Source: Abelmoschus esculentus (taxonomy: Eukaryota; Streptophyta; Magnoliopsida; Malvales; Malvaceae). From it: 64,000 nucleotides of DNA. The notes under the pieces were generated by a model that had not been told where the DNA came from, made no database searches, and worked only from the letters and a program-made list of their open reading frames with translations. Made by a program: the position numbers and the translations under genes. Position 1 is the stretch's first letter. Each line of letters starts with the position of its first letter. Below are positions 1 through 13,107 of this stretch, in pieces. The stretch is taken from positions 317,501-381,500 of the forward strand of contig JAUCBN010000007.1 of the NCBI GenBank assembly GCA_035048815.1, written 5' to 3'.

Positions 1-953
1 GTTGCTACAAAGGGAAGGTGAGACTTGAGAGCCCTATGCTCCGATACCCATTTTTTTTAAGGTTTAATCGAATATTTGATGCACTGACTAGGGGTAAAAA
101 AAATAAATAAATTGAGTTCGAGTATTAATAAATTTGACTCGATTCATTAAGATTTTGAATCGAGTTTAAGCTTGAGTAATTTTTAATGAGACCGAGGAAT
201 CTGGGCTTGACTCGGCTTGTTTACACCCTAGTCGGTTTGAGCTTTATTCAAGCTCAATCGAGCCAAGTGTCGACCGATCTTTGATCGTGTCTCACTCGAG
301 TAGCTCATTATCTATCATGTCTCATTTAAAGTCCTATCAGAAAAATTTGATACAAATTGTGTAAACTCAAACTTATTAATTTTAAGATATAATATGTTAG
401 TTTAGAGTTTAAGATTTTGATTTTGAGGTTTAGGCTTATGTTTAGGGTTCTAAGTTTTGGAATTTAGATTTTAAATTAAATATATATATATATATATACT
501 ACTATATTTTTAATAGCTCATAAGTTTTTCGAGTCGGGTATCAAGTAGTTCGGTTCAACTCGTTAAGAACTTGAACCGAGTTTGAGCTCGAGTTGAACTT
601 TAATTAAATTTTAACCAAATTAAACTCGAATAACTTATAATCTGTCTTGTCCCATTTACGGACCTATCACTAACGATGTAACATCGGTACAGATACTCGA
701 CGAGGAACCTCACAAGAATTACATCTCTTTCTTTGCATGGATCCCCAGACTACTAAATGCTGCATGGGAGCTTGTACGAGGGCTGATTTTTCTGCCTTTG
801 ATAAAGGGGCCGGAATATAAAGAAACATGGTTGCTTGTTCTGCTTCGATTATGGGGACTCCTTTTTCCTGGTTTATCTGCTCATAATACACAGGATTATG
901 TTAATGCTACTCGGTTGATTTCTCGTCGGATATATCACCGGATTCGACTTTAG
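1..953 (+). CDS. 3' end of an OBL1-like triacylglycerol lipase gene (partial, starts before the window)
   Basis: Two exons are visible: bases 1-17 (end of an exon, reading CYKGK, then a GTGAGA donor) and 693-953 (after a TACAG acceptor, ending in TAG). The intron keeps phase 0. The last exon gives 86 residues, including DEEPHKNY, LLNAAWELVRGL, KGPEYKETW and GLSAHNTQDYVNATRL. These match, from memory, the C-terminus of plant oil-body lipases of the OBL1 class, which hydrolyse triacylglycerol at lipid droplets. The catalytic GxSxG serine would lie upstream, outside the window. The tail after NATRL (about nine basic residues) looks longer than I expect for the family. The 675 bp intron is filled largely by a dispersed repeat. 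Whether the whole gene is functional cannot be judged from this end. Confidence 0.72.
88..666 (+). repeat. Dispersed CTCGA-rich repeat, copy A, inside the lipase intron
   Basis: The stretch is rich in motifs such as GACTCG, CTCGAG and GAGCTCGAGTTG. It aligns by eye, reverse-complemented, with 40280-40780 (shared blocks: GTGTAAACTCAAACTT, TTATGTTTAGGGTT, TAGTTCGGTTC). Its right end also resembles the right end of the repeat at 49195-49815. Within it, 88-237 is bounded by GACTAGGGGTAAA and its inverse TTTACACCCTAGTC, a small foldback. A (TA)n run lies at 481-497. The ends of the type TAGGGGTGTAAAC recall plant hAT-type elements, but that classification is inference. Confidence 0.6.
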
Positions 954-3900
954 CATCGCCGGCGTCCGTGGAAAATCGTCAACGGAAAGGTGATCTTCTA
1001 ACACCCATTTTAGCTACTGAATCATAGATGCTGAGATTTGTTTTTATTCTTTAGACAAAAATTAATGGAGATGATCATGTTAATATTTGTCCATTTAGTT
1101 TAGACATTGGATTTGGATATTGTTGTAAAAGAATCGTTATTCTATCATTTCTCCCTGCAGTAAAAAAAATAAATTATTCAATTATATAATTCTATTTTAA
1201 CTATTTAATTATATAAAGATCATTAAAATTTTAAAATATTTTTATTTTGATCATCAATCATGAAAAATTAACAAAAAATATGATATGATGATTAAAAAAA
1301 TTATAATTATACATTTGGTTTTTATTATTTACTTATTATATTAATTTAATTCTAATTTATTTTAATAAAATAAAATAATTCAATTAAGCTGATGACGTTA
1401 ATGCCCTATATTAAAAATAATTCTAATTTATTTAGTTTAATGAGCATGAAGGGCTAAAGCCACAACCACTAGGCTAAGTGGCTAACTCTATATTAAAAAT
1501 AACTCTAATTTATTTAGTTTTATTAAAGAGTTATTTTATCGGCGAAAATTGTAGAGAATAAAAAGAAATTAATGATATTTGATGTCAAGACTAATAATAG
1601 AAAATTAAAATTTTAAATAACTAAATCAATCTTTATCACTTATGAAATTTTGATTACATATAATATATGAATTTGATAATAATAATTAATTAGTTTTATG
1701 AAATTTTAAAGGCTAAGTTGAATGATTTTTTTTTTCTAAAAATTTAGTTAGTTTTTTTTTAATTTTTTTTGTTGAGGGTCAATTTGACTATAAATCTCTA
1801 TTATTTGATGCGGTGCACTAGGTTACTAAATGGCCAACGTGGTTTTAACTTTTAAGCGTGTGTAATTAGGGATCAACGTTTGGGTGATTCGAGTTAAGTT
1901 GAAAATTTTGAGTTATTCGATTTGAGTTAATATATTTTTTAAATTATTTTTCTAAAAAAAAATATTCGAGTCAGTTTTAGTGAGTTCGAGTCTATTCGAT
2001 TTTTTGGGTTTATGTATAAATTTAATTGTACTATTTATAATACTATAGTTCATTTTGAATTATTATTATTATCAAGTACCTTAGATATGAATATTGATTT
2101 CATTAAATTACGAGCCTCGTGAAAAACTTTTTTCTTAGCTAGAAAAGGCCAAAACGAGATAAAAATAATGATAAATTAAATACAATAATATAAATACATA
2201 AATTAAAAAAAATAAAAAAATTAAAAAAATTTAAATAATACAAAAAATATAAGTAAAAATTATATTAAATAAAATAAATATAAATATAAAAAGTGACCAT
2301 ATTGTATAGAAAACAAATTAAAATGTACAAAAAAAATATGACTGAAATAAAATTAAAGGGACTAAATTTGTAATTAGACCTTGAAAATTTTAAAATTATT
2401 TGATTTTTCGAGTAACTCGAACTTTGAAAATTTGAATTCGACTAGAAATCAAAATTTTTCTAGTTACTTGATTCGACTCGAAATTAAAAATAATAATAAT
2501 TTTTTAAGTTGAGTTGAATTTTACTCACTCTTATACATAACGTGGAGATTGTATAGGGTTTAAAAATAAAATAAAATGCATTTTTGTTAAATATTTATTA
2601 AGCGAACGTAAAAGGTTAATTATAAATATATTAAATTAAAAATAACAATATTATTGTGTTTTATCAATTTTAAGTAATATTATATTTATTTTTAATTTAA
2701 AATCAGCGTACCACACAAAATAAATAAATAACAATTACTCTAATGAAAAGAATATAATACTCATCTAAGAAAATTTTGATTCGACACTTGTGTTGCAAAT
2801 TGTGAATATTCATAAAATTAAAAAAAATATATATAAACAAATATTATTATATAATCACACTTAAATTAGAAACAGATATTAATTTTGTAATGCTTAAGCT
2901 CTACACAGGCTCTGGTTTTTTATTGCGTTTCGCAACCAAAATGAGCATTGATTCCGAATCTTCTCATTAAATAGGTGGCGGTCATGCATATTTGGGGCGA
3001 GTAAAATTAGATATTCGACCTATTTAATTAGAATTGATCCTAGTTTTTATAATCATCGGTTTTTAAAAATTAAAATCAGTTTCGATCATGTTAGATCTTA
3101 AATGCTAAGATCTAGTCTCGTTATTAGTGGAAATCGATATCAATATCGGGTATCGATCAATTGATTTATTATTAAGAAAATATGAGTGGAGAAAAAAATT
3201 TAACCATCAATAATATTATTAAATAATAAAATGATAATATTGTAGGTTTAAAAATTAAAGTTTTAAAACGAGTCATACTCATAATATTCATATATAAAAA
3301 AAATGTTTGATAAGAAAAATAAACAACAAAACATTATCTATTACAATTTACAAACTAAAAAACTAGTATTGGATATTTAGTTTTATTAGGTATCCACGGG
3401 TATCGAATTTAAAAAATTAATATTCAATCCCGGTTTCGGAGCCGATTATAACTGAAACTAAATTTTAGATTAAATCTTGATCCATCAAAATTAATATCAG
3501 ATAAAAAATTATCAAATCTAATCTATTCCAAAATGGACCAAGTAATTGATTTTTTTCCCACCCCTTATGGACATAATGGACTTTTGAACATCATTTTCTT
3601 TGTCCAAATAATTATTCGTTTATAACTCAATGTTTTTAATTTCTGACAATAAATATTCAGCTCCAACAATCATTTACCCATAATAACTAAAAATAAAATC
3701 TGAGATTCTAATATGTTCGGCTTTAATGTTACTGAAAAAAGTAAAACATGTCTAACGATAAAAACAATTTTGAAAAAAAAATAATCGAAGGACCAAAATA
3801 AAAAAAATAATAATTAAGTGACCATCAATGTAATTTATCTTCTAAATATCATAATGTATGATTATTTTATTTATAGTTAATTCTTTAACTCCATAATTAA

Positions 3901-5691
3901 AAATATGAATCTGACGCAAATAAATTTATCCTCTAAATATAATATAAAGATGTTTGTTAGATTCTTACCCATTAATATAAAGTAAAGAATTTTACTTCGT
4001 TGCAATAAATAATATACGAAGTGTATCAATATCTGAAATTTTATCAAAGGAATTAAATAGACCTTGGGCCAAAGATTTTTCGTTATAAAAATAATTAAAG
4101 TTTTTAAAAAATTAAATATTTAATGAGATTATACTTTTCTTGAAATTAAATAATTTGAACCACTCCGATATGACTCTAGGTTCATATTGAATTTTATGAA
4201 TCGACGCTTGATAACGCTCACGTATTGTATTCGATATACATAGAACTCAATAAGTGTTTTAATAAAAATATAGATAATGTTATCTTAAGAGATACGAGTT
4301 TAAATCGTTTTGTTTATAAAGTATATATACATTGTAGACAATTGATTAAAAATATAACATATATTATTTTTATAATTATATTTAAACTATTAAAAAATAA
4401 TATTCGGCGTGTACGATTATTGAATAACATTTAAAATTTATGTAAAAGATTTATATTATATATAAATATGGGATTCACCTAATTTTAAAAATATTATATG
4501 AATTATTTTATTTTCTAAAATATTATAATTTGAAAAGTAAATTTAAAGATGATTACAGAAGATTAACTTCAAATAGTAAAATAGATTAATTAAATAAAAA
4601 TTAAAGTCGGTATCTATTGATACCGACTTTAAACAGTGTTTTGATGATTTTTAAAGTGTTTTTTATAAACCATTGTTCAAAGATGATACTTTTTGCTTTT
4701 GACTTTTATTTTTTATTCAATTCAGTCCATTTTATTATTCAAAGTCGAACTTTATTTATATCGTCTTTAAAATTACTTTTCAAAATATGATATTTTGAGA
4801 AATAAAATGGTGAATGTAATATTTTTTAAAAAATTAAAATTATATTTATAGAATTCACTTTAAAATTTTAAAATGGTATAAATATTTTTTTAAAAGTAAT
4901 GTCAATCTTGAAACTAATAAATGATCCTAATTAAAAATGATATTTATCTTTAAAAAATTCAAATTCAAACTATATTATTTATAAATCATTTATGTATTAT
5001 CAAAGTATTAAAAAGATAACCAAATGTTATTTTATAATATTTTAAATTATTAAAAAAATATTTTTTTTTCATTTTTATATAAATTTTACAGTTTTTTGAA
5101 AATTGAAGTATCGCCGCCGCGTATATTTGGTAATAAATTCATCTTTATTTCCCATACAGTCTGTCATACCATATAATCCTATTTCTTGTCAAGTATTCCC
5201 CAGCTTAATTAGGAATGTTGTAAGAACGATTGAAAAGTTGTAGGACGCGCTTCAAGCGCGTGTAAATGGGTAATAGGATAAGTGTTAGATTCAAAGATAG
5301 AAAAAAAAATATATTATAATTTAATTTGACTTAAATTTTATTACGAACAAATTTAATTTAAATAGCAATGTTTTGTATAGTAAAAGTCACATCGATATTA
5401 AATCGATAAAACTATTAATTCTCAATTTTATCAATTAAATCACTATTTAAATAAAAAAAATAGATAAATATGAAACCTCAAATATATATTTATCCCTAAA
5501 AATACTCTGAAAAAAAATCCTAGTTGGCTATACCTTTTTTAGATTTTTGGTCGTGGTCTACACGTCATGTAAGAAAGATTCTTTATCTCCAACTGGACGA
5601 ATTCCTCCTCCCTCTGATCCACCAAATTATTAAATAAATACGCGAGGACCCGTCCACTACTAGGTCAGCGAATCTAGAGAAGAAAAAAGAC
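954..5691. other. AT-rich intergenic DNA without a recognisable gene
   Basis: No conserved protein or RNA gene was seen. The sequence is dominated by A/T runs. Around 1880-2530 there is a further degenerate CTCGA/TTCGAG-rich repeat whose two ends are loosely inverted (TTCGAGTTAAGTTG near 1888 and TTAAGTTGAGTTGAATT near 2506). A short ORF at 4225-4434 has no recognisable content and is AT-driven. The last roughly 100 bp before 5692 are the probable 5' leader of the HHO gene. Confidence 0.6.
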
Positions 5692-5898
5692 ATGGATTTG
5701 AACCTAAGTTTGAGTCCTGTCTTTGTTCCAAAAACAATATCAGGTTTTCTACAAGAAGTTTCCAAAATAAAAAATGGGTTGCAAAGATCATCAAAGATTA
5801 GGGATTTTATCACAAGATTGGAAGATGAAATGAAGAAAATCGACGGGTTTAAACGTGAACTTCCTCTGTGCATGATGCTCTTGAAAGAAGGTAGATAC

Positions 5899-5939
<41 letters not shown>

Positions 5940-7116
5940 CTGTTTATATGTTTGTTTTAATTTTGATTTTTTGTTGGATTTATTTTGATTTTGTTTTGGG
6001 GTTTTAGTGACAGAGAGATTGAAGGTGGAAGAAATGCTGTGTAAAGGAATGGATGAAGGGCTGGGATTGAAGAAAAATGATGGAGATGACAAGAAAAACT
6101 GGCTGAGTTCACTTCGACTGGGTAACTCGGATTCCGACAATGTTGATTGCAAGAAGAAGAAACCAAACTTGATTCCAGAACTGAAACTGGTAAACTTTAA
6201 TCTTTTTTTTTTGGAAAAAAGTGTAGTATTTAGTACTAGTATTAATCATTTTTGGGGTTGAATTTGACAGAGAAGTGAAGGAGGCGGCGGCGGAGGAGGA
6301 GGAGTTGTGTCTGGGAATCCGGTTGGAGTTTGTAGTTATAAAAACAGGGGAGGGGCTTTTGTTCCACTTAAGGATGTTTCTGGACTTTCTGTTATGAACC
6401 CTAGGTTTGAATTGGTTAATCTTAATCCAATCTTGAAGATCAATGGCGGCTGCTGCTCAATTGCTTCTAGTTCTTCCATGACAGCTGAGAAACCCCAGTT
6501 TAATTTTCAGACAAAACTACAACATCGACACCGGCAGCAGCAAGAACAGAGGAAAAACAGGCGATGCTGGTCTCCCGACCTCCATAGGCGATTTGTCGAG
6601 GCACTTGAGCTGCTTGGAGGTTGTCAAGGTTAGACCTTTCGAATTAGAGGCTTATCAGATTGATTGGATTTGTCGATTTTAATGGAAAGAACCAAAATTT
6701 TAGTTCCCAGTTTAATGGAATCATGTCTTTGTTTTGTGACAAAAAAGATTGAAATCATGTTGTGTTTCACAGCTGCAACTCCTAAGCAAATTAAAGAACT
6801 GATGCGTGTTAATGGTCTCACTAATGATGAAGTGAAAAGCCATTTGCAGGTTAGTCTTTTGGCTCATGTTATTCTCTTATCTCCTTTCGGATTTCGGATT
6901 ACCGATTTTGTTTATGTGCAGAAATACCGACTTCATGTCCGAAAACTTTCCGGTTCTTCAGCTCAAAAACACTGCACTGAGCTCATGAATTGCCAGTCTG
7001 ATTCTCCACAAGGTCCCCTCATCGCCAATGGCAAAGGTAAATCGAGCACCGGTGCCTACACTATGGATGGTGAAGATGATGAGCAGTCAGATGGCCATAG
7101 TTGGAGAACAAATTGA
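5692..7116 (+). CDS. NIGT1/HHO-type GARP (MYB-like) transcriptional repressor, HHO5/HHO6-like
   Basis: Coding exons are 5692-5890, 6008-6189, 6271-6628, 6773-6849 and 6922-7116, all GT-AG and in phase, giving 336 residues. The N-terminus carries an EAR repression motif (LNLSL, residues 3-7) and the family's coiled-coil block (KTISGFLQEVSKI to RLEDEMKKIDGFKRELPLCM). The single GARP/MYB-like domain lies at about 223-282 (RRCWSPDLHRRFVEAL, ATPKQIKELM, NGLTNDEVKSHLQKYRLH) and spans exons 3-5. Members of the family bind DNA and repress nitrate- and phosphate-starvation genes or act in floral meristem control. The conserved N-terminal block points to the HHO5/6 side of the family. Exon 3 starts with a run of eight glycines. 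The protein acts in the nucleus; which branch it serves is inferred. Confidence 0.9.
5898..5936. repeat. (TA)n microsatellite in intron 1 of the HHO-like gene
   Basis: A nearly pure TA dinucleotide run of about 35-39 bp lies just 3' of the first splice donor. It is a likely length-polymorphic marker. Confidence 0.9.
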
Positions 7117-9968
7117 ATGCTAGTAAGAAATCTCATTCACTTTAATTTTTGCAGAAACACAGATGAGAATTTACAGTGGCCTATTGAGAATAATATACTC
7201 TACAACTAGAGGAATTCAAATTCGAATTCGAATCCGGTTACGGTTTTAGGCAGCACCATAGGGAGATTTGAAGATATCAACTTCCTCTGGTATAGCATTG
7301 AGTTTGTGCAACTCTACTGAGGGACTAGAATAAGAAAAAATGACACATTTTTTAGAGTTCTATTATCAATTCTGTGATTTAGATGTTTTTTTCCGGTATT
7401 TTACTATGCTGTTCCGACTCTTCATCCTTAACCCGAAACTTAATTCATTTGATTCATACAATCATATGTAACAGATCGAGTTTGAAACTCAATAATTTAT
7501 AATATTTTTATCAAAATCTGACTTAAAAGTATATGATGTGAGATTTTTACATACATCATCTCTAAATATTGGACAAAGAACAATGAAACGTATGATCTTA
7601 GTCATATCTATTCAGTAGTAAGGTCTTTCGGTAGTTTCTTACGTTGGCAACATTCCAAAGATGTCGGCAGCCCCCCATGACTGGTAATTCAGTTGATTTT
7701 CCTGTTCCATTTTCTTTCTCTTTCTTAACGACTTTCTTCTTCCCCAAACATGTCGGCACTTCATAGCTTCTAATCTCATATTCTCTAGCTTTGGAATTGG
7801 AACGGGTCTGCAGACTGCAATCGTTTTTTCTCTTCTTGTTTAGCTCCATCCGAACACAACTATGACTGTTTCTTGATTCCAACTTCCAAATCTATATGTT
7901 TTGTTCCAAGTTCCGACCATCTTCCTCGTATCTAATATTCTATAATCCCAGTACCACACAAAATGTTTCTTTGTCTTCTAATGGGTTCTGATCGAACCAA
8001 CAAATCCTGAATGTGTTGGTCAATGCAATAATTAGGATTTTGACGTCGGCTTACATGTCTTCTAGTTTGGCTGCACCCCTATTTTTTTAATGTTATTTTG
8101 TTTTTTATATTTGGTGTTGATTAATCCAGATCGAGAGAACATATGTTACAGACCGTATCATAAGCCCGAGCCTACTACACCAATAGACAAATTACACACC
8201 ACAGTGCCAACACCTTTTCGGGAGTACAAAGTGACGAATACAAAAAACGTCAACGTATTTAAACCCGAGATTTATTTAAGTGAAACAAAATTGCTTATTA
8301 ATTAGAATAACCTAAAATATTAAATAAATTAAAAAATACATTTAAATTTTATTTGCGGTCGAATCTAAGAATTAATTTTAATGATAAAAATAATATATTT
8401 TATTTAAGTAATTTAAATTTTAATAATTTAATTTATACATTTTAATAAAATTTGAAATTATACATAGATATTATTTGTTCTAGTCAACGTTGAGATGTTA
8501 ATAGAAATGTCTCCGCGTCCTACAAGTGTAGGGCTACTGTCCGATTGAAAGTTTGACCGTTGATCTTTCCTCCCCCGTTACTTTGCCAAGTGGAGTGTGA
8601 CTCGGCCGTACTTCAAATAAAAATAATTTAAAGGAACAGTTGGACCAAGTCGGTTCAGACATTGACTCCTGATTTATGCACGGTTACTATAAAAATAATA
8701 TTTCTTTATAAATAAATACCTAAAATATATCAAATTTAATAAGAGATTATAATAAAAAATAATAAATTAATCATAAAAGGTTTGGGTTTAATTATTTTAT
8801 CTTTATAATATACATATATTATCAAAGATTGAGAATATCTATAAATAAATATTATATTATAATTATCTTTATATTAAATATTTATTTTGATAAAAAAAAT
8901 ATTCTTTATATACTTACTTTAAATACCTATTTGGATAAAAAAAAATACACCTATTTAATTTTGCATGCAACAAAATATATAGATTTTAATATTTGCCTAT
9001 ATAAAAATACAAAATATATGATATTTATTTTATTTTCTTATTATTTATATAAACCAACAAACCACAATCATTTTTAAAAAATACCCAACAAACCTACATT
9101 ACTAAGTGGTGTAGAACATCATTTTCAGAATTTAGTGAAATAATTTTTTTATATTGAAAGCTAATTACAATATTACAGTTTTTTTTAAATAACAGCTTAA
9201 AAAATTAAAAATAGATTGTATATTTTTTATAAAAATTATAAAAAATTCAGTACTAATTCTTTTAATATATATTAAAACTTTTATACATTATGCAAAAAGT
9301 TTAATATATATTGACAGTGGTGGATCTAAAAATTTATTTTAGGGTGGACACATATGAAATTTTAAAATTTTAGGTGGATACAAAGCTTAAATATTATAAA
9401 AAATTAAGAATTAATTTATAAAAATTAAAAAAATAAGGATAAATATGTAAATTTTGAAAAGTTCAGGTGAACACGAGCTCACCCTATTTAAAATATAGAT
9501 CCGCTTATAAAAATTCTTATAATTTTTATAAAAATTTGATATATATCAAAAAAAATATTAAAATTCTAATAATTTTTATAAAAAATAATATCATTTTTTA
9601 AGCTTATCGTTCCGTATAACTATCTAATATTATAATATAAAATATTCATTTAAAAAGAGACATAACAATATAATACTTTTCATCTTAAAAATAGAAACTG
9701 AGGAGTATAAACAAAGCGAGACTCTGTTGACTTTTTTGACCTCTTTAAAAGCAAAACCATCAAGCTTTCTGTTGTTAAGGCGTGTTGTTGTGGAGCTTTT
9801 CAGACAAAAACAAGAAGAAAACTGATTTCACAACATCCAGAATTACAAACCAGAACTGGGTTCAAAGACTAACTTGTTTTTTGATTTCTGTTTTTGGGGG
9901 GATTTTCCTTCCAATTCATGCTCTTTATGATTTTGGTTGATATTTTGTTTTTAGAATGATTTCAAGCC
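7117..9968. other. 3' flank of the HHO gene and AT-rich intergenic DNA
   Basis: The first few hundred bases are probably the HHO 3' UTR. A less AT-rich stretch near 7600-7900 contains the minus-strand candidate listed separately. About 8480-8660 is another GC-richer island, carrying TTGACC/TTGATC-like sites that resemble W-boxes, about 1.4 kb before the MAPKKK start. The rest to 9700 is AT-rich. Bases 9720-9968 are the probable MAPKKK promoter and 5' leader, with no obvious TATA box. Confidence 0.5.
7598..7882 (-). CDS. Unrecognised small open frame, possible gene remnant
   Basis: The frame encodes 94 residues. Its middle part (REYEIRSYEVPTCLGKKKVVKKEK) looks more like real protein than the surrounding AT-rich noise and is unusually G/C-balanced for this window. 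The C-terminal part (VMGGCRHLWNV) faintly recalls the cysteine motif of small GIR-like plant proteins, but the expected CxxC pairs are missing, so it may be a decayed copy. It lies in the downstream flank of the HHO gene on the opposite strand. I do not recognise it with confidence and no function is assigned. Confidence 0.25.
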   Translation of the reverse strand: MESRNSHSCVRMELNKKRKNDCSLQTRSNSKAREYEIRSYEVPTCLGKKKVVKKEKENGTGKSTELPVMGGCRHLWNVANVRNYRKTLLLNRYD

Positions 9969-12900
9969 ATGGGTTGGCTTCAGAATATTTCCTTTCCTTC
10001 TTCTTCTTCATCGCCGTCGTCGACGCCTCCCTCTTCCACCATCGCTGCCGCGCCGGAAGCTTCTTCGGGGAAGCATTTTCAAGATAATAGTAGCTATCAT
10101 AAGCGTAACCACAAGCAACGACACAGTTCCCTTTCCCTTCACCATTACTTGGGATTTCGCATTGCGGGACCTAAGCTCACGCGTCTCAGCGACCGGGAGC
10201 TAGTGGCGTCTCCACTCTCCGCCAGTTTCGATTCTCCGTCGCCTTCTTCGACTCCTACTTCGAGGGCACCATCGTCGCAGTTGGCGCTTCCGTTGCCGCT
10301 TCCGGCTTCGGTTCCAGCTCCGGTTCCTGAAGGAGATGGCGAGAAAAGGTTGCCGTCGCCAACTGAGGTTGGACATGGTAGAGCTTTAGAGGATAGAGAT
10401 CGAGAAAAAGCAGATGGAACTCCTTCCAATTCAAGGTGATTTTTTTCCTCTCAATTATTAGTTTTAATTAAAATTAAATTAAGCTTGAAATTTTAAATAA
10501 AGTTTTGTAATTTTTATTATGGAGATTGATATTGGATTATCCATTTCTGCTAATTTTAGGACAAATTATGATCTTGTCGATGATTTATTCATAATTGCAA
10601 TGCTATTTGACTGATAATCTGAATGCTCAGTCTGAAATTTTAAAGCCTTTTCATTGATGGATGGATTGTTTTGTAATCGAAAGTTTGATGATTTCTCGAA
10701 TTACAGTATGTTAGCTTCTCGTAACCAGAGGAAGATGGAGTATTCGGACATAAGATCAACTTCTAAGATGTTGCATCAAGAAGTGAATCGAGGGGACAGT
10801 TCTCATGATGAGTTTAAGGTGAATGTTCCCATTACGAGTGCCCCTGCAAGTCCGTTTCGTAGTTCGTCTCCATTCAGTCCACACAGAATGAGTACCGGTG
10901 ACATGTTCCCGCACTACATTGCTCCTATGGGAAAACAAGTCTGGTCTGCACCGGAGATGTCGACTTTAGATATGGCGGGGCTTACTCCTCCAGCATTCTA
11001 TGATTTCACCGTATTTAGTACCGATGATACTCCTCTCCACAGTCCAAATATAAGTCCTCGTCGAACGTATAGAAGCCAAAGTGGACCTCCTTCGCAGATA
11101 CATCAGGATTATTCACGTGAGTTCTCGTCATCCAGACCTGAAAGTAATGGCCCTATTGTCCATCCCTTACCTCTTCCTCCGGGAGCAACCATGGCTTCAA
11201 GTCCTTCACCATCAGCTCCCATTCTCCAAGTTCCAACTAAACCAGAGCCGTTGCCGATGAATTGTCAATGGCAAAAAGGCAAGCTTATCGGGCGTGGTAC
11301 ATTTGGAAGTGTTTATGTCGCCAGTAACAGGTATATATGCAAGTTATATATACATTTTCTTTCGTTGTGCTTCCTCTCTAAATGCTAAAAGGGATTCTTC
11401 TTTATGACAGAGAAACGGGAGCTTTATGTGCAATGAAGGAAGTTGAGATATTTCCCGATGACCCGAAATCCGCAGAGTGTATAAAGCAATTAGAGCAGGA
11501 GATTAAGGTTCTTAGCCAGCTTAAGCATCAAAACATAGTTCAATATTATGGTAGTGAAATCGTAAGTAACATGTGAATCACGTAATTATGATTTCACCCC
11601 TTCTTCTTACTCCAATTATTATCTTAGGGACTTCTATTAATGCATTTGAATTATGCATATGCAGGTTGAAGACAAGTTCTACATATATCTGGAGTATGTT
11701 CATCCTGGTTCGATTAATAAATATGTTCATGATCACTGTGGTGCCATAACAGAATCTGTTGTCCGCAATTTTACTCGTCATATTCTTTCCGGGTTAGCTT
11801 ATCTCCACAGTACAATGACAATCCACAGGTACAAAGCACTGTATCCTGGTTTATGGTTTCAGGAGAGGGAATGAACCTATTTTAGTAGTTTTCCGTGAAT
11901 TATCGGCAGGTTAATATGCTTTTTCACCTGTTCTATTCAGAGATATTAAAGGGGCTAATTTGCTCGTCGATGTGTCCGGAGTTGTCAAGCTTGCTGACTT
12001 TGGCATGTCCAAACATGTGAGTTTCATAGCTTCCCCTTCTCTACGGACATGATGAATTTCTTCCATTACATACTGTTCCTCCAAGAAATTTTGCTTGAAG
12101 GTCTTCGTTAGTTGTCAGATTTACGATTCAGCTTGAATAATTTTGGATCCTTTTGTTGCACAGCTTAGCGGACAAAGAGCTGATCTATCTTTGAAGGGAA
12201 GTCCATACTGGATGGCTCCAGAGGTACACTAGCTTGCAACACATCATTGCATTTCCGTCTGTAGTTTACACATACTGACATCATTCGTTTCACTGCAGCT
12301 TATGCAAGCCGTAATGCAGAAAGATAACAGTTCCGATCTTGCTCTAGCTGTTGATATTTGGAGTTTGGGTTGTACGATCATCGAAATGTTCACTGGTAAA
12401 GCACCATGGAGTGAATACGAAGGGGTAAGCACCTGATGCATCTTAATTCACTTTATTAATCTGTCCAAACATTGGAGAAAAACACAACATGCCAACTTTT
12501 CTCTTTGTTAATGTAGGCTGCAGCCATGTTTAAAGTGATGAAGGATACCCCTCCCGTTCCCGAGACATTATCACCGGAGGGGAAGGATTTCCTACGCTGT
12601 TGCTTCAGAAGAAATCCTGCAGAGAGACCAACTGCAAGCATGTTACTAGAGCATCGATTTGTAAAATCCTCACCTCATTCGGGTGCTTTATCTTCTAACG
12701 GGCTAAAATCCACAGTAAATAAGAACATGCAGGATATGCCCCTTAGTCCTAGAGAGCGATCGGAATTCAAACCGGATCAAGTGCCGGTGCAGCAAAACCT
12801 GCGAAGTTCGAAAACTTCGACTCCCGAGAGGTAAGAGTTAATTTTCTGCATTGCCTTGGACTTTATCCCATTTACTTGGACTGTCGGCTCCAGCTTCACG

Positions 12901-13107
12901 CATGGCTTCTTTTTCTACAGGGAGACTACACAACGATCTCATTACCAGAGTTCCGAGTTAAGAGTGATCGCACGTAATTCTCCTCGTTCCACACTCGAGA
13001 CCCTTCCCAGCTTGTCTCCTCCAAGCTCGGGTCAAAGTGCACATCACCCCAACCCCTTTAGTAGGGCTAAGAACCAGGAGTCCAAGAAGATTCATATTTT
13101 CAGGTGA
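9969..13107 (+). CDS. MEKK-type MAP kinase kinase kinase, MAPKKK3/5-like (YODA clade)
   Basis: Nine exons: 9969-10435, 10707-11330, 11411-11561, 11665-11828, 11941-12016, 12164-12223, 12299-12424, 12517-12830 and 12921-13107. All are GT-AG and in phase, giving 722 residues. The start MGWLQNISFPSSSS matches this clade. A long Ser/Pro-rich regulatory region (1-345) precedes the kinase domain. Kinase landmarks are the glycine loop IGRGTFGSVY (350-359), the ATP lysine K373 in CAMKEVE, HRDIKGANLL with D470, DFG at 488-490 and the GSPYWMAPEL activation segment. The domain ends near PAERPTASMLLEHRF and a Ser/Pro-rich tail follows. It should phosphorylate MAPKKs in the cytoplasm. In Arabidopsis, MAPKKK3 and MAPKKK5 act in pattern-triggered immunity upstream of MKK4/5. 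All catalytic residues are present, so it looks active. Confidence 0.93.

Noticed and set aside
1440..1490. Hairpin-like AGCCACAACCACTAGGCTAAGTGGCT, considered as tRNA- or SINE-derived
   Set aside because: No cloverleaf, A box or T-arm could be fitted; the stem is only six pairs.
5583..6166. Minus-strand frames of 189 and 69 codons opposite the HHO gene
   Set aside because: They mirror exons 1-2 and the TA repeat of the HHO gene (poly-Tyr/Ile run) and show no family features.
10145..10429. Minus-strand frame opposite MAPKKK exon 1
   Set aside because: It is the complement of a Ser/Pro-rich coding exon in phase, a common source of open antisense frames.
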